From Campylorhamphus procurvoides (Eukaryota > Chordata > Aves > Passeriformes > Dendrocolaptidae), in contig WBMV01000128.1 in the NCBI GenBank assembly GCA_013396655.1, positions 62,001 through 126,000 of the forward strand: a stretch of 64,000 nt of DNA, written 5' to 3'. The position numbers and the translations under genes are program-made. This document shows, in pieces, positions 20,751 through 35,340 of this stretch. Each line of letters opens with the position of its first letter. Within the stretch, counting starts at the first letter, position 1. The notes beneath the pieces are model-generated. The model had not been told where the DNA came from, searched no databases, and saw only the letters and a program-made list of their open reading frames with translations.

Positions 20751-23700
20751 ATTCTGCATGTACACACACATGTGGTAAGGAAAAACTGGGCAGCAGTGGT
20801 GCTCATGTTCCTGATGCTTGTAGAGACCAGCACAGGAAACTTCAGCAGATTGCCTCATAGCAGCATGCAGTTGCAGATGTTACTGATTCCTGGCTCCCAG
20901 AAAACAAACAAGAGATCAGCATCTATTTCAGAAATCAGGCTACTGTGCAACACTTCACTAGTTATGCAGAAAAGTATTTTAAGTCCTATCTGTGATGACT
21001 GTATTTTTATGAATTTTAACTTTACAAAAGATTTTAGACTTCAATGCAGAGAATGTTTAAAGACTGTTTTTATTTACTAGAGTTTAGTTACAGGATCAAG
21101 ATGACCTTGAGTGTAGCCCTTTGAAATCCTGCACATGGAAAATGCTACTCAGATGTTACAGGCCTAGGCAGACTGCAGAAATATTTGAATTGGACTGCCC
21201 ACCTCAAATGTCTGACTTATGCACCAGTATTATAGTGCTCTGTAGAGAGTGAAAAGTTTCTTAGAGTAATTAAAAATAACTAAGCTTTCTTTCAATGTCT
21301 TTAAAAAGCATTTCAAATGTCTTTAAGAATTAGAATTTAATCTAATTACTTCAAACAGCTAGAGAGGATTTTTTTAATTTGATCTCTCTCTAGATTTAGT
21401 ATAGAAGTTATTTTTCTGAATATTGAATATATATTTTTTTTTGGTATTTATTAAAAACACTGAATTCCACAGTACATGCTCCATTAGTGGAACATGACTG
21501 TTTTTCAAGTAGTAAATAGAAAAATGCAAGTTAACAACCTTTAGTCAAAGGTATATACACTCAGCTCTAAACTGATCCAGGTGGTTCCATTTAATGACTC
21601 TATACCAAAGGAAACACACAGCAAAATACTGTACTCTGGCTTGCATAAGATACTAAAACAAACTCACCCTTCAAACTGCTTCCCTTGACTGGGTTCTAAC
21701 AAATACCTGGATTACTGCATTTTTTGTTATATTTTAATTCCTCTTCAGAAGACAAAGCCAGTCATTTATTTAAGTGATAGAACACATTGCTTCTATCTCC
21801 ATATCATGTCCTGACTCTCTACACTATCAGTTTCTAGCTTGTCCTTTAAATCTAGAGAGATGAAATAGAGATTCTGGGTTTATCAGGAACCCTCAAGCAA
21901 AACTGTGCCCATCTTGTGTTCTCTTATACTCCTCTGGATCTTGATTTATGTCACATCTGCAGGGACAATCTTTCAAATTCTATGTACTGAATATACAGAA
22001 CTATTCTTATAGATTACACAGGCATTTGGGAACTACTACTGCACAAAGGCAAACTTTGTGACTCAGCTGAGGGCTCAAAAGTCCTCAATGACAATGTACT
22101 TTTTACAGTCTAGTATGTTACAGCCTTTTTGGAAGAAGCAGTCTCTACTACAACAGCAGTAACACAGAAAGAAAAATTATTTAATTTTTTGTTTGAGGAT
22201 AAACAAAACTTTTCAAACAGAAGGAGCTTCCTGAAACACAAGGATTTCAAGTATTTCACAAATAGTACAAAAAAATTACTTGAAGCTTTCCTCTCTTCGT
22301 TTTAAACTCCCAGCTAGTACCCCCTTCAAAACTATCTCAAGAATTGCAGTTTAACAGCAATATAGTTGTTTAACTTTGAAGACATAAAAGAAATTTACAT
22401 AAATAAATGGGACACCATTCAAGCTCTCTGCCTTACCCTAAGAACAGATAGGAATACACTAAAAGCAGAGCGAGCAGGAATCTTCAAATCACTAAATTTG
22501 GTAGCAAGGTAGGTAATGGTAGCAAAGGCAGCTAAAAGGAGAAAGGGAGAGTAAGTGGTAAGAGCTACTCTAACTACAACATTCCTTAAAGATGAAAAGA
22601 TACTGTAGGCAAACAACATAATCTTATCTTTCCGCTGTAAGGGTCTGAGGCTATTCTGCTGCAGATACACTGTATCTGCTAAGGGTGACAGGAATCAGGC
22701 ATTTCAGCTGCAACACTTGGACAATTAGTGACTACTGCTCTCCCCAACCTTTTGTGTGACCTCCCAGCGAAATACAAAGCACAGCGCTCAGGGGTCAGCG
22801 GGGTTACTGCTCAACAATAGCTCTCCTAGAACTGACATGGGGCTGTGGCAGGTGGAAGAAATTTCTTGTGTTCTGGGAGAACACAGCCTGCATGGTTCCC
22901 AAAGAGCACTACCAGCCAACCAGAAACACTGAGATATGTGCCACACAACTCACTTTGAGAATCTTTCACAAGACAGCTTTCCCTTTTTAATATTCCTCCA
23001 TATAAGAAGGAGAGAGGTTAGAGGGCAGCAGTCCCCAACAGGGAAGTTTGTGGTAACAAGGACAAATTGCTCCAGCAAGTTCTCCTCTTCCCCTGAAGTC
23101 TTTGGTAAGGATTTGTATGATACATGTTTATCATGAAACACAACTGTCTTGCAAACAAAAGGAATTTGCTATGCCTGCCAGTGACAGTTCTGTCAGTTGC
23201 AGAACTCCACTTGCACAATGCATTTCCTCCTCCTCCACTGCAGAAATATAGTGAGTTCCTCTCTCATCTTTCCCTCCTCATCTTTTAAATTGGATGCTCT
23301 GAATTTACAAAAATGAAGACAAAATGTCATCATACATTCAAGTGAATGGGGCTCACAGACACTACAGAGCACAGGAAAACTGAAAAATGCTGGAGGAACT
23401 CTCAAAGCAGTACAGAATATGTGGAAATACAAGGACTTTATTGAATAAAATGTGCACACCATGGTGAGATGCTCACTTTTACACATAAATAGATAATGTT
23501 GACACATTTAAGTGTAGTCCATTAGGTAGACTGACAATCTCCTATACCCTCAGTTTAAGAAGTGTAATAATGCCAAGTAAGTCTTTATGCTGTTAGACAA
23601 GCAAGGCTCTGTAGTACAGATTGCTTTCAATTATCTGAAAAAAAACCACAAAGAAGGCGCACACATAAGGAATAAAAAGCCCTTGTCTGATGAAGGTCAA

Positions 23701-26700
23701 CAGTGGAGGAATAGAGAGCTAATTTTTTGAGTTTTCAGAAGCTGAATACTATACTTTTCCTCATAATAAATGTTTGTATAGCCAAAGCAGCAATATTCTA
23801 TTAATCAGGAGGTGTGGCAGCTTCCATCTGTTAGTTTACAGGCTTTGCAGGGCTACCATCTGTTTTTTCTCCACGTAACAAGTAAGCAGCTTGACTTTGA
23901 ATGTTGCTTACACTCCCAAATTATTCAATTTTTTGACCAAGATCCAGAAAGAACCCTGAACCTGAGACAGAGTGCAAAATGAGCCACTGAGAAAATCCAT
24001 TAGAACACATCAGTGAAAATTTTGCTATAATCTTTCCTCAACACCTGATGACATCTTGAGGGAAAAAAAGTATTCCAGGGCTTCTTTATATGGGTTTGAT
24101 ATCTGAGAGTTAACAACCCTGAGTAGACACCCTGCACTGTTTGCAAAGATGCTGTAACTTTTTGCACAAGGACTTCCAAGCCCATTCTTAGAGGCAAGAC
24201 ACAGGAGTATCACCAAACTGGCAAAAAAATTCATCCAAGTTGCAGCAGAGTGTAGTGTAGTGTTTTGAAAGATAATGAACTTCCAATTTCATTGTATTAC
24301 AGAAAAAAGGTATTCTGCTTTCTACGAAGTAAAAATCTGGGCATTTAGAAGGCAGTAAGTGGATTTAAGTTTTAGAAATGGTTTTGCCTGGGAAACTTCT
24401 TTGTTTAAGAATCAAGTTATTTAATTGTAAATCAATTAAATACTCAAGTACATATATTTAAGTATATTTAGTAAAATACACTAAAAGGAATGTGGGAATT
24501 ATGGAAGACCTGGAAGTCCAAGTTTAGTATTTGTAAGCCAGTCTGTTTCCTTCACTCCATTACACAGTGGACACTCATTACATGGCCAGGTTATCGACTG
24601 GCTTCAACAGAAACTACAACTTAACTTCATAACAGGGAACATGGTGTTATACTGAGTTAGGTCATATTATTGTTTCAAACAATTGCATTACTATGGCTGT
24701 AACAAAATCTTCCTCAGTCTGATTTCCACTAAAGAGGCAATAATTAAACATTCAAGAACATGTAAGCAATATCAAAGGATAACTTGACTGTATACCTCAT
24801 CTTTCAGTAAAACTGCAAAAATATTAAGCTATCACTGTTTTACCACTGATAAGCTACACAAGTAGCTGTTTCAGCTAAAAATAAGTACCAGTCTGTAAAA
24901 AAATGAGAAATTCAGAACTTAGTGGGCTACGAACATTTGTGAATCCAAACATTTCCTTAGTGTTTAAGAATTCCTAGATATGTCTTACAGTCTCTACCAC
25001 AGAGCCAAGAAATTTCATCAAAAAACCTGACAATATACACACAGAAAACTGAAATGTAAAGGTTTTAACAGAAAAAGTAAAATTTAGGTATCAAAAAGAT
25101 CAGAAATGCATTGTCATGTTAACACATGACTATTCTTGGAAACTGCTAATGAGCAGGAATATCCAACAGAAGTCTAGAGCAGTCCTGAAACAGTGCTTCA
25201 GCCTGCCAAAATGCAAAGATTTTGAAACTAAAGAGTTCTCACTAGTAAAATGCTGTATTATTAAAAATTGAGATGAAACTAAAAATCAGTTAAAGCTTCT
25301 GTCAAATGTTTTAAAGTCTAAAAACTTGTCAGCTTGATTATGCTTTTTTCTGTGAACTACTTCATTTTGACATTCTTATCTTTCTTTATTTTAATGGATG
25401 GTGACACAATAAATGAGATTACCCCAGATTACTCTGGTTTTGGTATTCCTGCTTGAGTGATGGGGCCTGTTTTGCCCATGGCTGTAACTGGTGAATGATC
25501 TCCCTCTCCTTATCTCAACATATCCCCCCCTGCCCCCACTGACCAACGTTTTATAGATTCATGGTAAATTGTACAGTAATTGTGCACATTAAATACAGAA
25601 TATGAACATTATTACGATATATAATTGACTGATCGACAAAGAGACTATATTGTTATATGCTTCAGATTATTTTTCCAATGTATCTTGAAGCCTCTTCTGA
25701 GATCAGACTTCCCTTATAAACTCTTCTATTAAAATACTGATTGGCAAGACAAAGGTCTTAACTTTCATCTGTTCTGACTACAAACAAATTCTATATTTAA
25801 ATTCTACCATAGAAAAATAAATGGAAAAGACGTTTTTAACTACTGACTTGTTTGCAAGCCTTTCTTACACTACCTTGTGATCACCCACTGACTAGAGCCA
25901 CTGTTACCTTAGTTATATATTTTTAGTAAGAGGATGACAGCTCCTGAGATTTCATTTTTTATCATCCAGATCAGCATATTTTAATATGATGCATTATTAT
26001 TTGGTTCTAGCTAATTCTATGAACCCTTTAATTCTCCTTATTTAAAAGTGGAATTTTTTTTTAAGTTTTACCAAAGCATACAAGAAGTGAAGTGTTATAA
26101 TATTATCCCACTACCTCCACTGACGAGAGGCTACTTGCAGATTTGAGCCTGAATAGGTTCCACTTCTACCTGTACTAAATAAACTACCTTTCAGGTTACC
26201 AAACCCAAATATACCTGAACTTTTCTGTAACTGACAAAGTATTGTTGAAAAAAACTTTTCACAAATCCTTGGAGCCTAATATTTTTTGTAGGCTTGATTG
26301 CTATGCTTAAGCTAATAAAGTGCAATGGTAATACATCGGTTGTACTAAGTGTTCCATCAGTTAAATCGAATCCAGATAAGGAACATAAAGAACACAGCAT
26401 ACACATGATACACTCTTCACATACAGACAAAATGGGAAGCTACTTGCTGGACTAACTGCAGTTTCTGGTTAGCTTTAACTAGTAACAGAGCATGCAGCAT
26501 GACTGTAACAGCTCAAAACAATTGATTTACTCAGTTAATTTACTCAATCTCTATGGACACAAATACAGAAAGCAATAGCAGGCAGCACGAGAGTAAGAAA
26601 GGTAGCAAATAAAGAGCTTTAAATAGCTTCTCCTCTTTCAGTAATGTTCACTTAAGCTTTCACATTAGGTCAAGCTTCAGACAGCTGTTCTTACATTTAT

Positions 26701-27812
26701 TTCCTGCTGGTTCCAGATATTTTATGAGATACACAAGATAAAAAATGTTGACAAGCTATAATGTCAGATATAACCAGTATATTTATTGTAATAAAACCAG
26801 AGTGCTGAATGATTCCCCTTTTAAGAGAAGCAAAACTTTAAACCATACATATCTTGGGCTCCTAAGAAACAGATATGGTTAGAGCTCCTGCTTTTCCTAA
26901 AACAAACCACCAAATCTGAGTCAAGGCTATGCAACTCAGACTCTCCTGTCAATTAAGTTCACTTTTGACCATGAGAACTGGGATATAATAAAAAAAAATT
27001 ATCTCTGACACACAAAATACTACAGAGAGTTCCAGTGTAGATAGAACTGTGTTAGGCTTTACTATTTATTTTAAATTTCTTATCTGGTTTGCAACAAAAC
27101 AACAGAGCAAAAGGATGCAGTATTTCAAGTTTTCACCTTCTATCTCCACAGGGCTATGGTAACTCTCTTTCCTGAGCTTGCACACTTTACACATCAACTA
27201 AAATATTTTGTCCTCTTACCTGATATGCTAATACATCCTAGGCCTGTCCTGTCCTCAGTTACAGCTGAGAAATTTCATAAATTCTCAGCAATCATGTAAG
27301 TGCTCCAAGTCTATAGCAGAGCAAAGTTAAACAGAACCTAAATGAGTTTCAGCGGTATTTTAAAATTAAGCTTTCATCTTGCACCAAAATGGATATGAAG
27401 CACTGTCAGAATATCACATCCCAGCTGAAGTAGTATTTTTTTAGCTGACTGACAGCACAGGTTATGTTCCAGCTACAGGTGACTGAGCAGCTGGAGTAAC
27501 TTCTTGTTTAAAAGACCCTTGATTATTTTACATTACTACTGGCAACCTTTTACTCAGCACAGCCTAGAAATAAATGCAAATTATGTTCTTAAAATACTGG
27601 TCTGAGGCATTAAAAAACTAAAACAATCTTAACCAAATAGCTCAAGCCTGACAGAGTATTAGAAAAATGTTTTAATTTTTTGCTGGTCATACTATGTTAA
27701 AATTGGTTGCTCGCCAAAGAATTTAACTGCTTGGAAATGTCTGAAGGAAGTAGAGGAAAACACTTGTAAGTAATCCTGTAGTTTTCAAATATTGAAAGAG
27801 AAGTTTAATAGC

Positions 27813-28532
27813 TGTGAGGGGTTAACCTTGGCTGGCTGCCAGACCCCCATCCATCCACACTCTCCTCCTCACCAAGACATGTGGAAAAAATAAGGTGAAG
27901 TAAAGCTCTGAGTTGAGATAAAAACTGGGACACTGCGCACCAATTACCATCATGGACAAAACAGTGTCAACTTGTGAAAAATTCACTTAACTTATTGCTA
28001 ATTACAGCAGGACAATGGGAAACAAATCAAAAGCTAAAAACACTTTTCTCCCCACTCTCTCCTTCTTCTCAGATTGAATTTCACTCCTTTATTCTTCACT
28101 CTTCTACCTCTTCCCTCTTGAGCAGCACAGGTGGAACAGGAATTGCTGTAACACTGCCTCTGTTGTTTCTTCCTCAGTTTCCCCCTGCTCCAACATGGGT
28201 CCTTCTGATGAGCTACAGCTGTTCAGGCACTGCTCCAGCATGGATCCATTCCACAGAGTCCAGTACTTCAGGAAGGGTCTGCTCCAGCATGAGTCCCCCA
28301 TAGGTTGCACTTCCTGCCAGAAAACCTGCCCCACTCCATGGGCTGCAGTTCCTGCCAGAAGCCTATTCCAGAGTGGGATCTCCACAAGTTGCAGCTTCCT
28401 TCACATCACATCCACCTGCTCCAGTGTGGAGTCCTCCACAGCCTGCAGGGTGGATGCCTTCTCCACTGCAATCCTCCAGTGGGCTGCAGAGGCACAGCCT
28501 GCCTCACCATGGTCTTTTACAGGGTTGCAGTC
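27813..28532. mobile_element. Degenerate avian ERV long terminal repeat (solo fragment)
   Basis: The stretch begins TGTGAGGGGTTAACCTTGGC and later contains many copies of a short motif, CTGCTCCAGCATGG or close variants, alternating with CCATGGGCTGCAG-like motifs, up to CCTCACCATGGTCTTTTAC. This layout matches a dispersed avian endogenous retrovirus LTR I know from songbird-type genomes. The copy is diverged, seems truncated at its far end, and has no adjoining gag, pol or env-like reading frame, so it is a solo or fragmentary LTR inside intron 2. Open frames of 90-150 codons here come from the GC-rich repeats and are not genes. Family and orientation are from memory and not certain. Confidence 0.6.
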
Positions 28533-29554
28533 TATATTATGCAGAATAATAGAACAAATGATCCTCTCCTATTGTTGTCTTATAAACGCAAATACTGTTC
28601 CTTTCTTAGTCTTTAACACTGCACAACTTGCCTTGTTTCTTCACCTTTTGTAAAGACAACATAGCCTTGATGCTATAAGGAAGAACCAACAGCAGTCGTA
28701 CAGTGCAGGCTTTCAATGACCTAATTTTCATATCAGCTTAAGAGCTAAATCCATTACTGTGTTGTTTGAAGACAGATGTACAAAAAGCCCTGTCCACAAC
28801 TTCAGTAGAGAAAGAAAGTGCTATTGTGTTGCAATTATATCCATGCTGCATAGATGGAAACAGTTTCGACCACCTAATCACAAGCTAAAGCCTGCACAAT
28901 ATGCAATACCAGCATATGACGCTCAAACTCCAACCATACATGGAGTTCCAAAAGTTATGTTTCATTTACACATCGCCAGGTTTATCACCATATTTAACAG
29001 TCACCTAGTACCCTCTAACACAAAATTACAGGCAAACTTCATATTTGACAGAAAGTCATATGCATTGCAACAAGAAAACTGAACTCAGTAATACTTTCAC
29101 GTTATGAAATCTTGTAAACTGCAAGTTTGACATGGAGATAATGAACTTGAAAAAATTATCACAGTCAGGGAAGTTCATCAATCTTCTCTTTAGAAGCAAT
29201 CTCTATTTTCAAGAAGCCTAGGTTAAGAATTCTTTCAACAAATAACTCTCAATAACAAATGCAATGGAACCTACAGAGTTCTTCCTCACCCTTGACCTTC
29301 CCCTGAAAGACTTCTGCAGGCTGAAGTCAGAAAGGAATATGAGGTATGAACTTTCAGAACAAACAATAGGATACCAAACCAGACAAGAGAGTCAGTGAGA
29401 AAAGAACCTCTCTCAAAAATATCAGATTTCTAGATTGCACCCGATGTTCAGTAAACCAAAACAATACAACATTAGTGACAAACTACCTGTAAATTAATTG
29501 ACATCAGTGTGCTCCAATATTGTATTACCTATCTTTATTACATCTTTTACTCAC

Positions 29555-29611
29555 AGTTTGTGGATTGATGTCATCTTCTCCCATAGGTTCATCCACAATT
29601 TGCTGTCCATT
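29555..29611 (-). CDS. RPS6KA3: RPS6KA3 exon 2 (N-terminal regulatory segment)
   Basis: The minus strand encodes 19 codons, NGQQIVDEPMGEDDINPQT. This matches human RSK2 (NGQQIMDEPMGEEEINPQT as I know it) with three conservative differences. This segment is RSK2-specific and so decides the paralogue. Acceptor TTTTTACAG lies at 29612-29620 and donor GTGAGT at 29549-29554. The exon is 57 bp and is phase 0 at both ends, so skipping it would keep the frame. It contains one in-frame Met (codon 10), which could serve as a start if exon 1 were non-coding. It sits in AT-rich DNA, with intron 1 of about 12 kb back to the CpG island and intron 2 of 21.6 kb on to exon 3. Confidence 0.95.
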
Positions 29612-30939
29612 CTGTAAAAAACCAAGATACAATAAGTTAAAAGAAATGCTGAATCCAAGTACAGAAATAAATATATTGCAGACATGCTTTCATGGCATGC
29701 TGCTGTATGCTGTCAAGTGCTTTCTTCTTGATAGACTATAAAAACAGAAAATTGAAAGTGAACATGAAAAACTGCATATTCCTGGCATGCAATGCCACTC
29801 TTGCCTTGATCCTCATGTATTATGAAATTGGATGAAGTCACAATAAGAAATATATAAAACAACTTGGCATTTGAAGCCTCACTATTACACAGCCAACATT
29901 AATTTCCATTATTACAACTTCTGCGAGACTGTTAAACCTGATGAAGACTGAACAGCAAAAAAAGCTACAAGGAACCGATAAACAGGTTCTTTCTAAGAGT
30001 GAGACTTCATCAAATCAGTCTTTACCTTCAAGAAAATGTGTAACTGTAGTATAGCCTTAGAAAAATTATGAACGCAATGCTAATTTTATTAGCCAGCATT
30101 TACTATTTTCTGTACTTTGCTAAGGACCATTCTAACATGGCATACAGAAATAGGCTTTTGAATTGGAGATTCAGCCATAAAGATCTAAAAAAAAAATCTT
30201 CAATACCTTGTTGGTCAATAAGTGTTTTCTTGACAGTGATACTATACTTGGAGAATCTCTCAGATATTTTTTCCCTTAAAGTCTTTGAGTGACTTTGCTT
30301 ACACAACAAACATGAGCAAGTTGTAAACAAAAATATCTATTTCATAAGTTATGGTACAGGTGCATTAAGTCTTAGTTTCCTCCAAAAGTTTAGCAGCAAT
30401 TCAGCATGATTTTAGAAACAAATTAAAAACTATTACAAATGGTTACATTTTCCATTACTACTGGAGGCAGAATTTAAGTTCATTTGTATATTAGAGTACA
30501 CAAAGTCTAATCTATTTTTTCAAAACTGAATTCAATTAAGCGTTACATACATGTATAGACACATGTTTTCTAGAGATTAGAAAGTTAATAAAAGCTGCTC
30601 AAAGATTCAGAGGTTCATTCTACACCTTCTGTCCCACTACTGCATTTTTCAGTAGACTTCTTGTTTGGAACCTTCCTCGCATTCTTCTGTAACAACTTCT
30701 GATTAATATAGTCTTCTTGCTTTCATATGGCTGGAGGAAAGTATTTTATATGTGACAAATTAAATCCTAACCATTTATGAATTTTAATTTTCAAATATTG
30801 CAAGCACACCGGATGTTTCGTCAGATGATTACCACTCTCCAGCAGGTTTTCTCCTGAGGTTTATTTTTTTATGCTAGAAGATGCCGCTGGATAAAGGTAC
30901 ATTATAACAATTAAGGATTTCCCAAATATGATACAGGTG

Positions 30940-31040
30940 GGTTTTTTTTGTTGTTGTTTTTGGTTTTTTGGGTGGTGTCTCTCTGGCTTTTTTTTGTTGT
31001 TATTTTTTGTTTGTTTTGTTTATGGGGTGGGGAGAGGAAG
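30940..31040. repeat. T/G-rich low-complexity tract
   Basis: Runs of T interrupted by G (TTTTTTTTGTTGTTG and similar), about 100 bases, ending in GGGGTGGGGAGAGG. It is on the non-transcribed strand of RPS6KA3, so the transcript would be A/C-rich here. Simple repeat by inspection. Confidence 0.8.
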
Positions 31041-34000
31041 AAGGTTGGGCTTCTGATTGTTTTTCCAGGGCAGAGGTCTGGCACATTATAGCAGTGCTAT
31101 TTTCTCATCTTTGCTGGGTTCAGGAAGATACTAGAGACTTCTAGCATGACTCCAGTCTACTCTGGAAGTCATCTTTCCATGACAGAGGAGAGTAAATCAG
31201 TTTCACATGCTAAAGGTTACTACAGCAATGCATATAACCTTTAAAAGCTGTCTCAGTTCAGGACAGTCAGTACAAACTTCTAGTTGCCCAGCTCAGGGTC
31301 ATTTGATATGATCCTCAAAAAAGCCCACATTCCCCCCACCACATCATCTTTTACTTACAGTATACAGACAATGAATATTCTACTATGTTTCCTTAAGACA
31401 CATAAAAATTTGAAATTATCAAATAGAATACCAGAAAAGTACCAGCTTAGCTAAGTAACAGAAATGAATGTTTTAATAAAAGTTTGTTTACAGGGGAGCC
31501 TGTTGTCTATACATTTACCAGTGTCAAGGCCACAAGTCTCATACTTTCCCTCTTCTCTAATCTATGGTATATATTTATGTTATCATTTGTATTTTACTAC
31601 ACATCTCTGTAGTCTGTTCATGCTACAAGGAAGTTTCCTAAGTATCCTGTCAATCTAATAAAAGCCAGAGAAGAAAAGCAGTAGAACAAATAAGACAATT
31701 GACTTCAGCCAGAAAGGAGGAGTCTATAATGTCCTAATAACTAAAGATGGCTAAACTCTGGGGCCTAAAACAGGGTAATTTGTCTATCAAAACCATGTGC
31801 TTTAAGCTGACTCCACAGGCACCATTTCAGAAATAGTTATTCCTGCTACAACAATCATTCTGCTGAATAATAATGTACATTAACTGGAGAGTAAATAATT
31901 TATTACACAGTAAGCTTTAGGTTTTCACATTTACTATTTCAAGAGAACTGAAACTAGTTGAAAGTGAAACCCATATCAGAAACTTGAGACAAGCCTCCCT
32001 TCAAAGACAAAAGGCGAGATCAACCTCTGCTTTTAAAAAGGCTCAAACCTTCAACTTCACTGACTTTTTCAACAGTCAACCAGAAAAACCACAGTAAACT
32101 TCTGCAAAACAAATAAAACTGTTTTGCACAATCTGGTTTCCTGTTTAATCCTGCATTGCTTTCAGTTACTTTTCAGTTGAATTCAAGCAATGCATTCGAA
32201 ACACACTCATTGGAACTAGGAACAAACTCAAGAAATCAGCATGTGTGCCATGCAGTCATGTCTGAGCCAGATCACTGGACTAGCAAGATCTTTTTAAATA
32301 GGTCTACCCAAGCAATGATTATGCTAAGGGAATCACTGGATGGTAGAACCAGTTTTTCTCAGAACAGTTTGAGCCATGTAAGGTAACGAAGAATATGTAT
32401 ATATGATTTATGGTTTGCTGGTATATGATACTATTAAATGGAAAGCAGCTGTGTATTCAAAAAGTCTACAACGCATACCGCCTTCTTTATGAGTTAAAAA
32501 CGTAAAGCCAAAAGGTTCCTATCATAAACATTTAAACCACTGTGGAGTGAGGAGGTCAGCAGCATGCTTAAGAGGTGAGCAAATGAAATACATTTCATTT
32601 TGCAGGGCGTAGACTCCCTCTAGTACTTAACTAGAACCAAGGGCATGTCTCGATGACATAAGAGATTGGGAGCAGATATAACAGTCTGATGAATACAGAA
32701 TAAGACAAGGCTGAATATATCTTTCACACTCTCAGATTAGTTTGATTCAAAAGACAGAGATTCTAGATCCTGATTACGCTTCAGTTGCACTCCTCCCATA
32801 GTGGGACACTAAGCAAGCAGAACGGACCAAAGATCTGGCTACTTTTAGTACTCTGGTTCCAAAAGTAAAATATATTTCAGATGACAACAGAAGCATAAGA
32901 GAAAAGGTCCACAGAAATTTCTTCTTACACATAAACACATCAACGATCAATTTATGCCAATAAAGGAGGATGCACATACCTCAGAAAGGCAACCTACAAA
33001 ACGCTCTTCCAATCCACACTGATTCCACTCCCTATTCTATTTTCCAGAAACAATTTTCATGTTAAGTTAGCTACAAAATTGGCTCCCCAAAGCTTTTGAG
33101 CCTGTTGCCATATCTCACTAAATTTGTAGAAATCAATAATTAAACACACTTGGATTCCAAGAGTTCTCCTGAATGCACATGCACAGGAACACAAAGAGAT
33201 CCTGTATGTTCCCTAACCAGGCATAAGGCAGACAAACATCAGAGAACCTGTATCAAGCAGCTGGTCCATGAAAGTCTGCCATACAAATTGACAGAACCTC
33301 TGATACAAATGTCAGTCAACCATCAAAATTTCCAGCAATCAAAAATTACAGGTTTAAACCCACTGAACTCTTAGGCTATAATCAAGTAATTGATTTTCCT
33401 GGCAGAAACAGTTTAAAGAAAGCTTTTTAAAGTTCTGATTATTTCACTTCTTGACCAGTAATGCCCGTAAAAAACTGCACCACAGGGACCATGAGGCAGC
33501 AAAGCAGAGGCATGTGTCAAAGTATCGGTACTGAGAAACTACAATTAAACCAAATCCTTCCTAAGAAAGAAGTACATCAAGAAATGTAGCCCACATCCCA
33601 CCCACAATCAATGCACCACATCCTGTGAAGCAGTATCCTGCACTTTACATACTACAGCTATATATTGATCTGCAAGTCTTAATGTCACTTGGAACCATAA
33701 TTTAAAAAAACCCAAAAACATTTACTGCAAGAGATGCAATTCATGTCAAAAGTCCCGCAAAACTATACTGTCTTGGTGGCCTACACAATAAAGCTAATGC
33801 TTTTCTCATCTATCTTTCTGATTAGCACTGGATCCACATGAGTAATTTTGTATACAAAATGTACCATCTAGATTCACAAATACAGTTTGAACTTCCCAAT
33901 CTGGGACAGGATATCTCAATTTAATAATAATGTCAGATACCCATCACTCCCATCACACAGTTTTTTTTTACAGGCATCTAAACCATATTAATTAAAATAT

Positions 34001-35195
34001 TAAGTGGGGAAATCATTATGTTTCTTGTAGTACTGATTTTTCCTATTTTCCCTTTCTTTTCATCAATAATATTATAGATAGTATATACTTGAAGTTTTTA
34101 GATTTAGTTTAGTATCTCCATTCTTACATTCTGTTTGCAAGTCAAAGTTCCACTAATTTGGACTTACCTTGCTAAACTTTATGTTCTTTTCTACAGCCTA
34201 AAAGAATTTTTTTCTGAAGGACATAAGTTTGCTCCCAAGGCTTCTTTGATATTATTTTTTTCCACCCCAAAATGTCTCTCCTTTGCATTCAGGCTACTGC
34301 TAGACTATTTTGGGATGTTTTAGTATTCTTTCTGACAAATATTTTAATGTTTTCATCCAACTATGTTTGTCAGCTATTTTAAAACCTGTTATGAATCTGA
34401 TGCCAGTTACAGCTTTTGGAATAATTCTTCAGCCATTAAACTCAACATTGCCTGTTGGATTTGAGCATATAAATTAGTAATCAGTCCTTATACTAGTAAT
34501 AGAGTTTAGCATACCATGTAACTATTTACTTTCTCATGTCATTGGTACCTTTTAGCAGAGATATCAAATCAAATTAAGACATAATTTTAAAAGTGTTACA
34601 TTCTTAGGCTTAACAAATAGATAAATCGACAATTATAAACTGCCTTAATGCAGGATGATGCTTTGAGTACACAAACAAGGAAAAAAACCCGAGATGCCTG
34701 AATCAAACCATATAAAATTAGTTACATAGAAGTTTTAATATGCCAAGAGTAACACAGGCAATCAGTTTCTCTCAGGTAACTCCCAGTTTTCAGCTACCAA
34801 AACTTCCAGACTCACCCAACAACTTCCAAGCATGGTTATAAGATTTAAACACATCAACTTTCAGTATAATTCACTAGTCATTAAAACACTGGGTGTATAT
34901 AGATCGGAGCACTTATTCTCTGGTGCTTTCAAGGGACTCTCAACTGACAAACAAGCTCAAGAGCCACAAGCTCTTTGAACAGAGTCAAGCTATAACAGTG
35001 CTTCTGGCTTGTTTCAAAGCTGCACAGAATGCAGTATTTCCACTGAAACATTCATAACAAATTTGCTGTTCTCAACACAAGGTGCTGTGTGGAAAAACCT
35101 TTCAAACTGTACACACTCAAACGTGCTATTCTAAGCAGCAATGAGCTACCCTGAGAAAAAATTTGTAGGTCTGCAAAAAAATAGTTAAAAAAAGA

Positions 35196-35340
35196 CTAAG
35201 AAGGCCTTAAGAGGTCATCCAATTTACCTCTGTGCACCAAGGCATGATCAGCTGTTTCTACAATGTTGCTCAAAAGATGTTTACGTATAAGCCCTTCTTA
35301 AATCTTCAGGAGTTTTCACAATCTATTCCAGTGCTTAAAT
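35196..35340 (-). repeat. Ancient CR1/L3-like LINE fragment (antisense)
   Basis: AGAAGGCCTTAAGAGGTCAT, CAAGGCATGATCAGCTGTTT, AGATGTTTACGTATAAGCCC, TTAAATCTTCAGGAG and ATTCCAGTGCTTAAA in order follow the known reverse complement of an old CR1/L3 3' region. It is strongly diverged, so it is much older than the other CR1 copies here. Confidence 0.6.

Noticed and set aside
22419..22670. 83-codon minus-strand frame with a membrane-like segment
   Set aside because: No recognised homologue, no supporting promoter or splice sites, and it lies within an intron on the same strand as RPS6KA3.
27974..28653. Overlapping 90-150-codon frames on both strands
   Set aside because: They fall in a repeat-derived LTR with internal tandem motifs and have no retroviral protein similarity.
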